Counted from the first letter of the stretch, positions 1 to 9,227 are shown. The stretch: DNA of 64,000 nucleotides from Bacteroidetes bacterium HLUCCA01 (GCA_001314545.1 LIHN01000004.1:1-64000), one strand, 5' to 3'. Numbers and translations: made by a program. The notes: a model not told the origin generated them from the sequence alone.

Positions 1-90
1 CAAGACCGACTCAATGAACGGCCCAGAGCAATTTTAGACTTTGACACCCCTAAAGAACGAATCACTCAACTTGTTGCATTAAAAACTTGA
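1..90 (+). mobile_element. IS30-family transposase, 3' end only
   Basis: The frame beginning at base 1 is open to a TGA at 88-90 and encodes the last 29 residues of a protein. They contain LNERPRAILDFDTP and end in VALKT. The L-N-x-R-P-R-x-x-L-x-x-x-TP pattern followed by a VAL-type tail is the C terminus of IS30-family transposases (DDE integrase fold). The rest of the gene lies outside the window. The expected right inverted repeat of the element cannot be recognised, because sequence related to a different gene begins immediately after the stop. This may therefore be a decayed element, or the IR overlaps the end of the ORF. Family assignment is by motif memory only. Confidence 0.6.
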
Positions 91-272
91 GACCGCCCTA
101 TAAACTGGAGACATTAATTGACTATTTCAACATTGTAGTGAAGAAACCTATGCATACAGCAATAGTAGACGCCCAAGCAACAAGGGCTGTATTTTGGAAA
201 TTGACAGGAATAGCAAATATTGCAACGCTTAGAGAAGCAAAAGTCCAGAAGGTAAAATGGAGTACGTACTAG
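91..272 (+). pseudogene. C-terminal remnant of a DnaQ-like (DEDDh) 3'-5' exonuclease
   Basis: About 60 codons, open from before base 91 to a TAG at 270-272, read YKLETLIDYFNI followed by HTAIVDAQATRAVFWKL. This matches the last motif of DEDDh exonucleases: a leucine-rich helix, then H-x-A-x-x-D (here HTAIVD) carrying the catalytic His and final Asp, then an A-x-x-x-F helix. The N-terminal part with the DxE and middle Asp motifs is missing. Upstream in this frame a stop appears within the transposase sequence, so the gene is broken by or next to the IS30 remnant. A TTG at 87 is the only early start and is unlikely to matter. It lies 15 bases before cas3. DnaQ-like domains are known as fusions or partners of Cas2 in some type I-E systems; whether this stub had such a role is speculation. 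Confidence 0.45.
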
Positions 273-287
273 ACATATTGAAATTTC

Positions 288-2921
288 ATGAGTGATGTAA
301 AATCCAGCTTTACTTGGGCTAAATTTATAAAGAATCAGTTTGGCGAAGTTCTTAACCAACATCATTTAATAGCGCATTCTGCGGATGTAGCTTCGGTGTT
401 TGAGGCAATTTTAAAGCATTCTATACTTAATCAAAGAATAGCAAAACTTGCTGGGTGGGAAGAGCTCAACGATACTCATATCGCAAGACTTTCTTTTTTG
501 GCAGCTATTCACGATGCAGGTAAAGCAAATATTGGATTTCAAAATAAGATTAACGCGCAACCGCCTTTTGTAGCAGGGCATGTCAAGCCCATGCTTGACC
601 TGCTCAACGCTGATTCAGATATTCAAAGGCAACTGCTCCTTCCCCTGGGCATCGGAGATATAATGGACTGGTTCGAAGATGATGATGTTTCATCAAACTT
701 AACTGAATTTCTTTGTGCAACATGGGCTCACCATGGCAAACCGGTACAACCCGGCTACGATTATAGAAATAGGTATTGGAAGCCTGATGCCGACCGTGAC
801 CCTGCAAAAGCACTTCAAAGCCTGGGCGATGCAGCTAAGCGCTGGTTCCCAGATGCTTTTGAGGATAATGCCCGCCCCTTTCCCTCAAATCATGCTTTAA
901 TCCATGGTTTTAACGGTTTACTTACACTTGCAGACTGGATTGGCTCCGATACACGATTCTTTGACTATGCAGATTATACTGATGCTTACATCGACGAAGC
1001 CCGAAATCGGGCATCCGTTGCAGTCTCAGCCCTGTTTCTGAATCCGGAATCAGCTCGGTCTTACTTGGAAACCTGCGAGGTTGACTTCCCTCTTTTCTGC
1101 GATTTCCCTCCGTATGCCATTCAGAGTTTGTGCCTGAAAGCCCCCCTTTATTCTGGGGGCAGTATTTCCATTTTGGAATCTGATACTGGTTCCGGCAAAA
1201 CGGAATCTGCTATTGCCCGCTTTTTATACCTGTACAAACAGGGCATGGTTGACGGGATGTATTTTGCTGTACCAACCCGCAGTGCCGCCACACAGCTATA
1301 TGACCGGGTTCGTGAAGCTGTCACAAGAACCTTTCCTGACGCAACTAATAGACCACCTGTTGTGCAGGCTGTATCCGGATACATCAAAGTTGACGGTGTC
1401 GATGGCGTACCCTTGCCCCAGTTTCAGGTGCTTTGGCCCGATGAGCATGACAGTCATTTTGAAGAGCGGGCCTGGGCCGGAGAATCATCCAAACGCTACC
1501 TTGCCGGAGCGGTTGTAATTGGCACTATTGATCAGGTACTACTTTCAGGCTTGGCGTTGAAACATGCTCATATGCGCGCAACGGCACTACTTCGCCTGTT
1601 CCTTGTTGTTGACGAAGTACACTCTTCCGACTTTTACATGACAAGGTTACTTCAGCGAGTTCTCGACTTTCACATCAAGGCAGGCGGGCATGCTATGCTG
1701 ATGTCTGCAACGTTGGGTTCAGCCGCCCGGCTTAAGCTGCTTAAAGCTGACAGCAGTGCTATCCCCGACTTTAAAACTGCCGTTGGGGTGCCCTACCCGC
1801 TCTTAAGCCACCATGATGGTTCAAAACCGGGCATAGCTACTGAAACCTGCCACTCCTCAGGCTTTCAAAAAAAAGTGCGGATGGAGGTCCGGGCGAGGGC
1901 TGCTGCTCATGATGAGGTTGGTTTACTTGCCGCAGATTTTGCAGCTCAGGGTGCACGGGTGCTGATTATCAGAAATCTGGTTAAAGACTGCCTGCTCACA
2001 CAAAGGGCGGTTGAAAACACTATCGGGGTGACACCGGAAATGCTGTTCAGCGTTGATGGTAGAGCCGCTCCACATCACTCACGCTACGCCCCTGACGACC
2101 GCAAATTGCTCGATAAGAGTATAGAAGCGTGTTTCGGTAAAAACAGCCCCGGGCGGGGTCTGATTGCCACAGCGACCCAAACCGTAGAGCAAAGTCTGGA
2201 TATTGATGCCGATATCCTAATAACGGATCTATGTCCCATTGATGTTTTGCTTCAGCGGCTTGGCAGGTTGCACCGGCACAAACGAACACGTCCGGAAGCT
2301 TTCAGACAGGCTCACTGCATCGTTTTAACACCGGAAAACAGAGATCTGAGCACCTCGATTACTACTAACGGTACTGGCAATAAAGGGAAACACGGCCTTG
2401 GGACGGTATATAACGATCTCCGTATGCTTGAGGCTAGCTGGAGATTACTTGAAAAAAAGGAAGCTCCAATCTGGAACATACCCGTTGACAACAGGCTACT
2501 TGTGGAAAGTGGCACACATCCCGAGGTACTTAATGCCATCGTTAACGAGCTAGGTGATAAGTGGCTGATACACCGGCAGGCTATGGAAGGACAAATTTTT
2601 GCACAGCAACAAATCTTCGGCATAAGCAAATATGACGTCAACCTTCCCTTTAGTGAAACCAGCTTTTCGAGTGATTTTGGTAACCCAAAAACAAGACTCG
2701 GCACCAATGATTTCAAAGTGTTGCTACCCTCATATCCTGTTGGGCCATTCGGCCAGCCAGTCGGGGAGGTGACACTATCGGCAAGAAATTTCGGAGACAA
2801 CCTTCCCGAAAACCTTGTCATTCCTGGAGATGACATTCAGCAAACAGACAGCGGTTTCAGCTTCACCCTAGCAGGTAAGACCTTCACCTATACCCGTCAC
2901 GGATTAGCCCTTCAATCTTAA
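288..2921 (+). CDS. cas3: Cas3 HD nuclease / superfamily 2 helicase, type I-E
   Basis: Cas3 is recruited by target-bound Cascade and degrades the displaced strand. The 877-residue protein has an N-terminal HD nuclease domain: His30 in HSADVA, the H75-D76 pair in AIHDAGK, H148-H149 in WAHHGKP and the DWIGSD segment at 216-221. A helicase follows, with Walker A in DTGSGKT (about 299-305), a DEVH box at 442-445, SAT at 473-475, and the motif V/VI stretch with TVEQSLDIDADI and LLQRLGRLHRH. Length is normal for type I-E. The ATG at 288 is the first start after the upstream remnant and leaves the HD domain whole. It is the first gene of an eight-gene run on one strand, 22 bases before cse1, so it is probably cotranscribed. 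Confidence 0.97.
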   Translation: MSDVKSSFTWAKFIKNQFGEVLNQHHLIAHSADVASVFEAILKHSILNQRIAKLAGWEELNDTHIARLSFLAAIHDAGKANIGFQNKINAQPPFVAGHVKPMLDLLNADSDIQRQLLLPLGIGDIMDWFEDDDVSSNLTEFLCATWAHHGKPVQPGYDYRNRYWKPDADRDPAKALQSLGDAAKRWFPDAFEDNARPFPSNHALIHGFNGLLTLADWIGSDTRFFDYADYTDAYIDEARNRASVAVSALFLNPESARSYLETCEVDFPLFCDFPPYAIQSLCLKAPLYSGGSISILESDTGSGKTESAIARFLYLYKQGMVDGMYFAVPTRSAATQLYDRVREAVTRTFPDATNRPPVVQAVSGYIKVDGVDGVPLPQFQVLWPDEHDSHFEERAWAGESSKRYLAGAVVIGTIDQVLLSGLALKHAHMRATALLRLFLVVDEVHSSDFYMTRLLQRVLDFHIKAGGHAMLMSATLGSAARLKLLKADSSAIPDFKTAVGVPYPLLSHHDGSKPGIATETCHSSGFQKKVRMEVRARAAAHDEVGLLAADFAAQGARVLIIRNLVKDCLLTQRAVENTIGVTPEMLFSVDGRAAPHHSRYAPDDRKLLDKSIEACFGKNSPGRGLIATATQTVEQSLDIDADILITDLCPIDVLLQRLGRLHRHKRTRPEAFRQAHCIVLTPENRDLSTSITTNGTGNKGKHGLGTVYNDLRMLEASWRLLEKKEAPIWNIPVDNRLLVESGTHPEVLNAIVNELGDKWLIHRQAMEGQIFAQQQIFGISKYDVNLPFSETSFSSDFGNPKTRLGTNDFKVLLPSYPVGPFGQPVGEVTLSARNFGDNLPENLVIPGDDIQQTDSGFSFTLAGKTFTYTRHGLALQS

Positions 2922-2943
2922 CTCACTCTAACCACTGCAGCAT

Positions 2944-4485
2944 ATGAATACGGACAACAAATACAACCTGCTTGATGAAAAACTGATTTCCGTTAGGTTA
3001 ATTGACGGCTCGCCGACAGACCTAAGTCTTACGGAAATCCTACTCTCCCTGAGCACGAGCGATGATATTGTAAGCTTCAGCGCCCTTCAGCCGCATCAAC
3101 AGCAATCCTGGTACTGCTTTTTGGTACAACTTGCGGCTATGGCCGCTGCAAGGGAAAATGGAAACAAACTTCCCGATACGCTGCCCCGCTGGAAAGAAGT
3201 GCTGTTGAAGCTTTCCGACGGATCAGAATCTGCGTGGTGTCTTGTGGTACCTGACCTTAAACAGCCCGCATTCATGCAAACCCCGGTTATTAAAGGGTCG
3301 CTTGAGGACGCCGGGTATAAACCCGGGATTGAAGGACCGGAAGATTTAGATATTCTCATCACTTCAAAAAACCATGATGTCAAAGCAGTAAGAATGCGCA
3401 GCCCTAAAATTCAGCACTGGATTTTTTCACTCATTAACCTGCAAACCATGGAAGGGAATTTTGGTCGAGGGAATTACGGTATCGTTAGGATGAATGGGGG
3501 CTTTGGAAACCGCCCGTTTATCGGCTACACAAAGAGAATAGGGTTCGCTTCCCGTGTGAGAAGGGATATTGAAATATTGCTACTCAATAGGGAAGCCGCC
3601 GTCGAAAATTACTCCGACTTCGGTTATTCGCTACTATGGGTAGTCCCGTGGGATGGCGGCAAAAACAACGGAGTCCCGATCCAAACCTGTGACCCGTGGT
3701 TCATTGAAATTTGCAGGCGAATCAGGTTCTCTGAAAACGAAAATAGCTTGGAATCCTTCAGGGCTAACAGTGAATCCAAAAGAGTTGAGGCACCGGAGGA
3801 GCTTTTCGGTGTAACAGGTGACCCGTGGACTCCAATTGACTCAGAAAAATCAAAATCTCTTACGCTCGGGGATGCTGGCTTCAGTTATGAACTCATACAA
3901 AAGATTTTGTTTAAGCAAGGATACAGAAGTCCTGTATCTATGAACTTTAAGCAAGATGAAAAAGGAGGTACCCACCTCATTTGCCATGGTCTTGTGAGGG
4001 GGCAAGGAAAAACCGGGGGCCTTCATAAGCGCATCATACCTGTTTCTGTAAAAGCAGCAAGAGCCTTGTTTCAGGATACTACATTGCAGGTAAAACTCGC
4101 AAAACAATCATCCACAAGAGTTGGGATGGCTCAGGATGCTGCACAAAAAGTGTTGCGACCCGCTGTTGCTTTACTGCAAAGCAACGCTAACTCTGTGAAA
4201 GCTGACGCCCCAAAAGTTCAAAGCTGGATCAACCTCTTCAACTCTGCCATCGATCAGCGGTTTTTTGATTCACTCTGGGACTCCGTTTCCCTCGACCCGA
4301 ATGAAGCCCGGCAGCAATGGGCTGAAATCCTTTACATGGAAGCAGAAAAGATTTACCTCGAAGCTGAGCGCAGTGTACCTATAGCTCAACTGCGGCGATA
4401 CAGAACCATCAGCGCCGCCCGAGCGCTGTTCTACAGCCGGTCCCGCTCCGTTTTGGAATGGCCGCCCGCGCCGGAACTTATCTAA
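2944..4485 (+). CDS. casA: Cse1 (Cas8e), large subunit of type I-E Cascade
   Basis: Cse1 recognises the PAM and recruits Cas3. The 513-residue protein opens with YNLLDEKLISVRLIDG, matching the conserved N terminus of the family. At about residues 155-180 it carries the QTMEGNFGRGNYGIVRMNGG region, close to the G-x-x-GRGNYGIARMNGG signature of the L1 loop that contacts PAM DNA. A helical C-terminal half follows, as in the four-helix bundle that docks Cse2. Length is typical. It sits between cas3 and cse2 with gaps of 22 and 25 bases. Confidence 0.95.
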   Translation: MNTDNKYNLLDEKLISVRLIDGSPTDLSLTEILLSLSTSDDIVSFSALQPHQQQSWYCFLVQLAAMAAARENGNKLPDTLPRWKEVLLKLSDGSESAWCLVVPDLKQPAFMQTPVIKGSLEDAGYKPGIEGPEDLDILITSKNHDVKAVRMRSPKIQHWIFSLINLQTMEGNFGRGNYGIVRMNGGFGNRPFIGYTKRIGFASRVRRDIEILLLNREAAVENYSDFGYSLLWVVPWDGGKNNGVPIQTCDPWFIEICRRIRFSENENSLESFRANSESKRVEAPEELFGVTGDPWTPIDSEKSKSLTLGDAGFSYELIQKILFKQGYRSPVSMNFKQDEKGGTHLICHGLVRGQGKTGGLHKRIIPVSVKAARALFQDTTLQVKLAKQSSTRVGMAQDAAQKVLRPAVALLQSNANSVKADAPKVQSWINLFNSAIDQRFFDSLWDSVSLDPNEARQQWAEILYMEAEKIYLEAERSVPIAQLRRYRTISAARALFYSRSRSVLEWPPAPELI

Positions 4486-4510
4486 ACCTTAACCCATACC
4501 TCAACAACCC

Positions 4511-5107
4511 ATGGAACCAAACCTCTTTTCACTCAAGCAGCCAGACGCGACCGCTTCAACCGGCGCTGAGGCTGAAGTAAAGCCCGCCACTTCATCACCG
4601 CCTTCTATCAGGACCGCCGTTGGCAAACTGGCAACTATGCTAGGTTCTGACTCCGGGCTTTCAACCGGCGACCTCGCACAGCTGCGGCGGATTTCACCCG
4701 AAAAGCCCTATACGCCTGCACTTTGGCGCCTGTTGCTATCTCTCGGGCTGGACCAGTCGCCCCCGTGGATGAAGCAAGACATCTGGGAACGGCGTTGGGC
4801 ATCGGTCATGATGGCTATGGCCCACACGCAGGGCCTGCACAACTACGATACCCGCTTGGGGGAAGCCCTTGCAACCGCCGGCTGGTCTGAACTCCGTTTC
4901 GTGAAGCTCCTGAACAGCCGGGGTGAAATGCTCGAAATACAGCTCCGGCAGCTGGCACGCTACCTTGCCGGCAAAGCGCAGGCCGCTAACTGGGCCGAAG
5001 CAGCAGAGCTATTGTTTTCGCAGGAAGGCAAAAGAGCCGATAAGATCCGCCTTCAGGTTTCCCGCGACTATTACACAACTCTTTACAAGCAGCAAAAAAA
5101 CTCATAA
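4511..5107 (+). CDS. casB: Cse2 (Cas11), small subunit of type I-E Cascade
   Basis: Cse2 forms a dimer along the belly of Cascade and stabilises the displaced strand. The protein is 198 residues, almost wholly helical in composition, with the motif pattern of the family: GDLAQLRRISPEKPYTPALWRLL near residues 55-77 and a C-terminal arginine-rich helix ending RLQVSRDYY. The first 35 residues are a low-complexity Ala/Thr/Ser leader not usual for Cse2, so the true start could lie downstream, though no nearby ATG gives a better one. It is followed by cas7e after 26 bases. Confidence 0.93.
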   Translation: MEPNLFSLKQPDATASTGAEAEVKPATSSPPSIRTAVGKLATMLGSDSGLSTGDLAQLRRISPEKPYTPALWRLLLSLGLDQSPPWMKQDIWERRWASVMMAMAHTQGLHNYDTRLGEALATAGWSELRFVKLLNSRGEMLEIQLRQLARYLAGKAQAANWAEAAELLFSQEGKRADKIRLQVSRDYYTTLYKQQKNS

Positions 5108-5133
5108 AACATTACCCTTAAAAAATCAAAACC

Positions 5134-6432
5134 ATGAGCATACCAAAATTTATCCAAATTCACGCTCTTACATCCTATCCCGCAGCACTGCTAAATCGTG
5201 ATGATGCCGGTTTCGCCAAACGCATCCCTTTTGGAGGCAAAAGCCGAACCAGAGTTTCCTCACAGTGCCTGAAATACCACTGGCGCAATTTCAAAGGCGA
5301 ACAGGCACTGCAAGACCTTGATGTCGGCAAATCATTCCGCAGCCGGGAAACCCTCGCCAGAAAACTTGCACAGCATCTCGTTAATGACGGCTACCCTGAA
5401 AAACTGGTCATCGCAGCCGTTGCAGCCCTCAAAGAATCTCTGCTGAGTGGGAAGAAACTTTCTGATAACGACTTCCAGAAGGTACTGAATGCTGAAACAA
5501 CTGAAGAACTTCAGGAAGTTCGTAAATCAGTGCATACCAGTCAGCTTACTGTCTTTGGTGAGCCGGAGATTAACTATCTCAAAGAAGTCGTTTCAGACAA
5601 GCTCAGTCACATTAGGGAAAATCATCCCGAATTTTGGACAGATGTTTCCTCAGCTGATAAAAAAGAGATCAAGGCCGTTTTGGAACTTTTAAACGACTAC
5701 AAAGAAAATGACCTCAAAAAAAACCTGAAAGGGCTCACCCTTGCTGCCGGTCTCGGGGCTGCTATGTTTGGCAGGATGGTTACCAGCGACTTTCTAGCCC
5801 GCGGCGATGCAGCCGTTCATGTGGCCCATGCCTTTACAACCCACGAAGAAGAAAGTGAGAGCGACTATTTTTCTGCGGTTGATGAGCTTAGGAGGGATGA
5901 GCCGGAGGATAGCGGTGAACTTGGTGCTGGCCATATTAACAGTTCCGAGCTGAACAGCGGCCTATTCTACAGCTATGTAGTCATAGATCTGCCCCTGCTC
6001 GTTTCAAATCTGGAAGGCGTAAGCAGAGAAAACTGGCTGGAAGCAGACCGAAGTCTTGCGGCCGAAGTGCTGCAGCGAATGATTCACCTAATCGCGACCG
6101 TATCACCGGGTGCCAAGCTGGGCTCCACAGCCCCTTATGCCTATGCACAGTGCGTGCTTGTTGAGGCCGGCAACGCGCAGCCTCGCAGTCTCGCCAACGC
6201 GTTCCAAAAGGCCGTTACAGGACACGGAGATGGCATTCTGGCCAATAGTTACAAAGCACTGGCCTCATTTCTTGGCGATATGGACGCCATGTACGAAAAC
6301 ACCAATGAGCGAAAGCTGGCAGCCGTTGGTCCCAAAGAAGACCTGCTCAGCATTTCCGGAATTTCATCCTCTGAATCACTTGCTAAGATCAGCGAATGGA
6401 CAGGGACATTAATTAACCCAAGTGTATCATGA
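5134..6432 (+). CDS. casC: Cas7e (Cse4/CasC), backbone subunit of type I-E Cascade
   Basis: Six copies of Cas7e normally wrap the crRNA spacer. The N terminus, FIQIHALTSYPAALLNRDD then GKSRTRVSSQCLKYHWR, is the RRM-fold start shared by the family. A second conserved block, GRMVTSDFLARGDAAVHVAHA, lies near residues 212-232. At 432 residues it is longer than most Cas7e proteins. The extra length appears to be a Lys/Glu-rich helical stretch at about residues 85-200, in the thumb/helical insertion position. Its stop overlaps the cas5e start by four bases (ATGA), implying translational coupling. Confidence 0.95.
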   Translation: MSIPKFIQIHALTSYPAALLNRDDAGFAKRIPFGGKSRTRVSSQCLKYHWRNFKGEQALQDLDVGKSFRSRETLARKLAQHLVNDGYPEKLVIAAVAALKESLLSGKKLSDNDFQKVLNAETTEELQEVRKSVHTSQLTVFGEPEINYLKEVVSDKLSHIRENHPEFWTDVSSADKKEIKAVLELLNDYKENDLKKNLKGLTLAAGLGAAMFGRMVTSDFLARGDAAVHVAHAFTTHEEESESDYFSAVDELRRDEPEDSGELGAGHINSSELNSGLFYSYVVIDLPLLVSNLEGVSRENWLEADRSLAAEVLQRMIHLIATVSPGAKLGSTAPYAYAQCVLVEAGNAQPRSLANAFQKAVTGHGDGILANSYKALASFLGDMDAMYENTNERKLAAVGPKEDLLSISGISSSESLAKISEWTGTLINPSVS

Positions 6433-7175
6433 AGGTACTTCTTCTGACCCTACAGGCACCAATGATGAGCTTTGGCGCCCCGATGATTGACCACTACGGT
6501 GTTATTCAGTCCTATCCTGCTTCATCTCTCCTCATAGGCATGATGGCCAACGCCCTCGGCTTGCGGCATCATGAAAGCGACAAGCTTAACCGGCTGCAAC
6601 AGCGGATGCAGTATGCCTGCCGGCAGGATAGAGCAGGTAGCAAAGTACGTGACTATCAGACAGCAGACCTCGGGCAGGAGTTTATGCTTGATACCCATGC
6701 ATGGACTACACGGGGCAAAACGGAGGAGCGGAAAGGGGGGGGCGCATCCAAGGGCACCCACATCAGACTGCGCGATTATTTTGCGGATGCCCGGCACACG
6801 ATTGCCCTCACCCTCACCCCTGAAACGGAAAGTCCAACTCTTGAGGCACTTGCAGAAGCACTGAAGCTTCCCGAAAGACCGCTGTTCATTGGCAGGAAAA
6901 ACTGTCTGCCTTCAGCACCGGTATTTGCCGGATTGATAGAAGCAGATAACATCATTGACGCATTGCTCCGGGCGCAGGCACCAATAGGTGATTCTGAATC
7001 TGAGCGGAAGTACCGGATCTGGTGGCCGGCCGGCATTGAACAAGACCTGGTGACCGCCGAACAAACCCTGCCTGTTACCGATCAACGAGACTGGGAAAAT
7101 CAGATTCATGTAGGGGACCGGCTTGTTTCAACCGCACAGATAACCCTTCGAAAACAAAAGGAGGCAGATTTATGA
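6429..7175 (+). CDS. casD: Cas5e (CasD), 5'-handle-binding Cascade subunit
   Basis: Cas5e holds the 8-nt 5' handle of the crRNA and contacts Cse1. The 248-residue protein begins MKVLLLTLQAPMMSFG, the family RRM start (LxLxxPMxSFG). It then has the PASSLLIGMMANALGL helix at about residues 30-46 and a GRKNCLPSAPVFAGL block near 157-171, the Cas5e equivalent of GRKSCPPAxPL. The length is usual. Four-base overlaps join it to cas7e upstream and cas6e downstream, so these three are tightly coupled. Confidence 0.95.
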   Translation: MKVLLLTLQAPMMSFGAPMIDHYGVIQSYPASSLLIGMMANALGLRHHESDKLNRLQQRMQYACRQDRAGSKVRDYQTADLGQEFMLDTHAWTTRGKTEERKGGGASKGTHIRLRDYFADARHTIALTLTPETESPTLEALAEALKLPERPLFIGRKNCLPSAPVFAGLIEADNIIDALLRAQAPIGDSESERKYRIWWPAGIEQDLVTAEQTLPVTDQRDWENQIHVGDRLVSTAQITLRKQKEADL

Positions 7176-7957
7176 GTATTACTCAGCACCCACAAATCTG
7201 GATGGTACAGTTATGGCTGAGAGCCCCGCGCATGCTGGAGCTGGGCAGAATGCTTCATCTGCCACTCAGCAAAACGAGCAGCAATTACCTCGTGCACTGC
7301 GCACTTTCTGAGCTGTTTCAGAAACAGGCACCAAAGGTATTCAGCCTTGAAGACGAGCATCGCACTGCTGCGCAGTGGGATACCGAATCAGGCCGTTTGC
7401 TACCCGTTCTCTGCTACTCAAACGTGGATAAGCAAGCCCTGCAGCTACTTGCTCAGGGCTTTGCATCGCCAACTGTGTATGATATTGTGAACTGGGAAAG
7501 GGTTGCGGCAAAGCCGATGCCTGAATTTTTCCCGGAGAACATGAAACTCTCTTTTGAGCTGCGCACCCAGCCCGTAATGCGGAAAGCCTCCAACGGTGAA
7601 AAATGGAAAAAAGGACAGGAAATTGACGTCTTTTTATCCAAAGTCTGGCAGACAGGCGATCCGAACGTGGAACTGAACCGTGAAGAAATATATACCGAAT
7701 GGCTCAGACAGCTGTTTGCAAGGCAGGGTGGTGCAGAAATTGAAACCGTTGGTGTACAGCGGTTTTCACTTGAGCGGATGTCGAGAAGGAATCATGAAGC
7801 CAAACGAAAAGTAACACTTATTCAGCGGCCCGATGTTACCTTCAACGGCATCCTCAAAGTAAAAAACAGCAGCCTGTTCAGCAGGCTGCTCGAACAGGGT
7901 CTTGGCAGGCACAAAAGCTTCGGCTTTGGTATGCTCAAGATCCGAAGAGCACCCTAA
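7172..7957 (+). CDS. casE: Cas6e (Cse3/CasE), pre-crRNA endoribonuclease
   Basis: Cas6e cuts the pre-crRNA at the 3' base of the repeat hairpin and stays bound to it. The 261-residue protein shows Tyr39 and His42 in NYLVHCALSELF, with the same Y-x-x-H spacing as the catalytic pair of characterised Cas6e enzymes. It ends in the glycine-rich loop GLGRHKSFGFGML that binds RNA in this family. Its expected substrate is the CCCCAT-ACAC-ATGGGG stem-loop of the array downstream. The start overlaps cas5e by four bases; cas1e follows after 12 bases. Confidence 0.95.
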   Translation: MSITQHPQIWMVQLWLRAPRMLELGRMLHLPLSKTSSNYLVHCALSELFQKQAPKVFSLEDEHRTAAQWDTESGRLLPVLCYSNVDKQALQLLAQGFASPTVYDIVNWERVAAKPMPEFFPENMKLSFELRTQPVMRKASNGEKWKKGQEIDVFLSKVWQTGDPNVELNREEIYTEWLRQLFARQGGAEIETVGVQRFSLERMSRRNHEAKRKVTLIQRPDVTFNGILKVKNSSLFSRLLEQGLGRHKSFGFGMLKIRRAP

Positions 7958-7969
7958 AGCCAAGCGCTG

Positions 7970-8860
7970 ATGCTTAAAGGAAGATTAGGTCTCGAGACAA
8001 CCAGAGTACCCCATGCCGACCGGCACGGGCTGCTCTGGCTTGAGCGCGGCAAACTAACCGTTGAATTTGGCTGCTTGCTGTTTACGACTGCCGGTACCCA
8101 ATTCCTTGATGCCGGCGCTTATGAAATCCCGTTTCAGCAGGTTTCGAACATACTGCTTGGTCCCGGCACGCTCATCAGCCATGATGCACTGCGCCTGTTG
8201 GCCCGGCAGCAAACCGGCCTCGTTGCGGTTGGCAGCGGCGGAACCCGTATTTATGCCGTTAGCATGCCCTTCGGACCCGACCGTGCCGAAATTGCGCGAA
8301 AACAGGTTAAACTTTGGTCAGACCCGGAGTTAAAAATTCAGGTCGTACGTGCCATGTACGAAAAACGATTCGGAGCACCGCTACCACACTACGCCAAAGA
8401 CATCAACTCTTTAAGAGGTATAGAAGGCAGGCGTATGAAAGAAGTTTACAAATTACTGGCCGAAAAGTATGGTGTATCCTGGGAAGGAAGGCGGTTTGAC
8501 CGAGATAACCCTGATAACGATACAATACTCAACCAAGCCATAAATCACGCAGCAACAGCTGCCTACGCCTCGGCTCAAATTGCTGTTGCAGTTACCGGAG
8601 CAATCCCGCAGCTTGGCTTTATTCATGAATCGTCAAGTAGATCTTTTGCACTCGATATTGCAGACCTCTATCGTGCATCCGTTGTTTTACCAATAGCCTT
8701 TGAAGCTGCAAAAAAAGCAGGCATACATCAGAACTATGACATTGAAAGAGAAACCCGAAAGCTCGCAAGTGCTATATTTAGGCAGGAAAAGCTAATCCCA
8801 AGTATGATCGATAGTATCAAAGAACTAACTGGTATCAATGACAATAGTAATCACACGTAA
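7970..8860 (+). CDS. cas1: Cas1e integrase of the type I-E adaptation module
   Basis: Cas1 with Cas2 inserts new spacers at the leader end of the array. The 296-residue protein has Glu152 in RGIEGRRMKE, His219 in GFIHESSSRSFALDIADLYR, and Asp229/Asp232 in ALDIADLYR, aligning with the metal-binding Glu, His and Asp residues of E. coli Cas1. The active site looks intact. It is ordered as in other type I-E loci and overlaps cas2e by 23 bases, implying coupled synthesis of the integrase subunits. Confidence 0.97.
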   Translation: MLKGRLGLETTRVPHADRHGLLWLERGKLTVEFGCLLFTTAGTQFLDAGAYEIPFQQVSNILLGPGTLISHDALRLLARQQTGLVAVGSGGTRIYAVSMPFGPDRAEIARKQVKLWSDPELKIQVVRAMYEKRFGAPLPHYAKDINSLRGIEGRRMKEVYKLLAEKYGVSWEGRRFDRDNPDNDTILNQAINHAATAAYASAQIAVAVTGAIPQLGFIHESSSRSFALDIADLYRASVVLPIAFEAAKKAGIHQNYDIERETRKLASAIFRQEKLIPSMIDSIKELTGINDNSNHT

Positions 8861-9227
8861 TTTGCCAGGTCGGTTTGACGGATTCCTTAAATCGTGCATG
8901 CATGAGATTGCTCCCGGTGTGTATGTAATTCCAATCATGAACAAAGGCGTACGAGAAAGACTATGGGAGGTACTACTTAGCTGGGCACAAGAAGTACCTG
9001 AAGACGGTGGCTTAATCTTGTTTTGGAGTAGTAAAAAAGCACCTGCTGGCTTAGCTTTTCGGGTGTTAGGGTGGCCCAAAAAAGAACTAAAAGAACACGA
9101 AGGCTTTTGGCTCACATATGGAAAAATCACTAAAGCTCACGATTCCGAAGAATTAATAAAGCTGCTAAAGGATAAAGATTTGAAAGATGAAGAATCCAAT
9201 ACAGAACCAACTACTCAGAGTTTTTAA
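8838..9227 (+). CDS. cas2: Cas2e, structural partner of Cas1 in spacer acquisition
   Basis: Cas2e forms the central dimer of the Cas1-Cas2 integration complex. The protein has 129 residues. It begins MTIVITRNLPGRFDGFLKSC and has the GVYVIPIMNKGVRERLWEVL and GLILFWSSKKAPAGLAFRVLG segments typical of the Cas2e branch (CT1978 family), which differs from other Cas2 proteins. The last 25 residues are a charged tail rich in Lys, Glu and Asp. No DnaQ domain is fused to it, in contrast with some type I-E Cas2 proteins; the only DnaQ-like sequence here is the stub upstream of cas3. Confidence 0.93.
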   Translation: MTIVITRNLPGRFDGFLKSCMHEIAPGVYVIPIMNKGVRERLWEVLLSWAQEVPEDGGLILFWSSKKAPAGLAFRVLGWPKKELKEHEGFWLTYGKITKAHDSEELIKLLKDKDLKDEESNTEPTTQSF

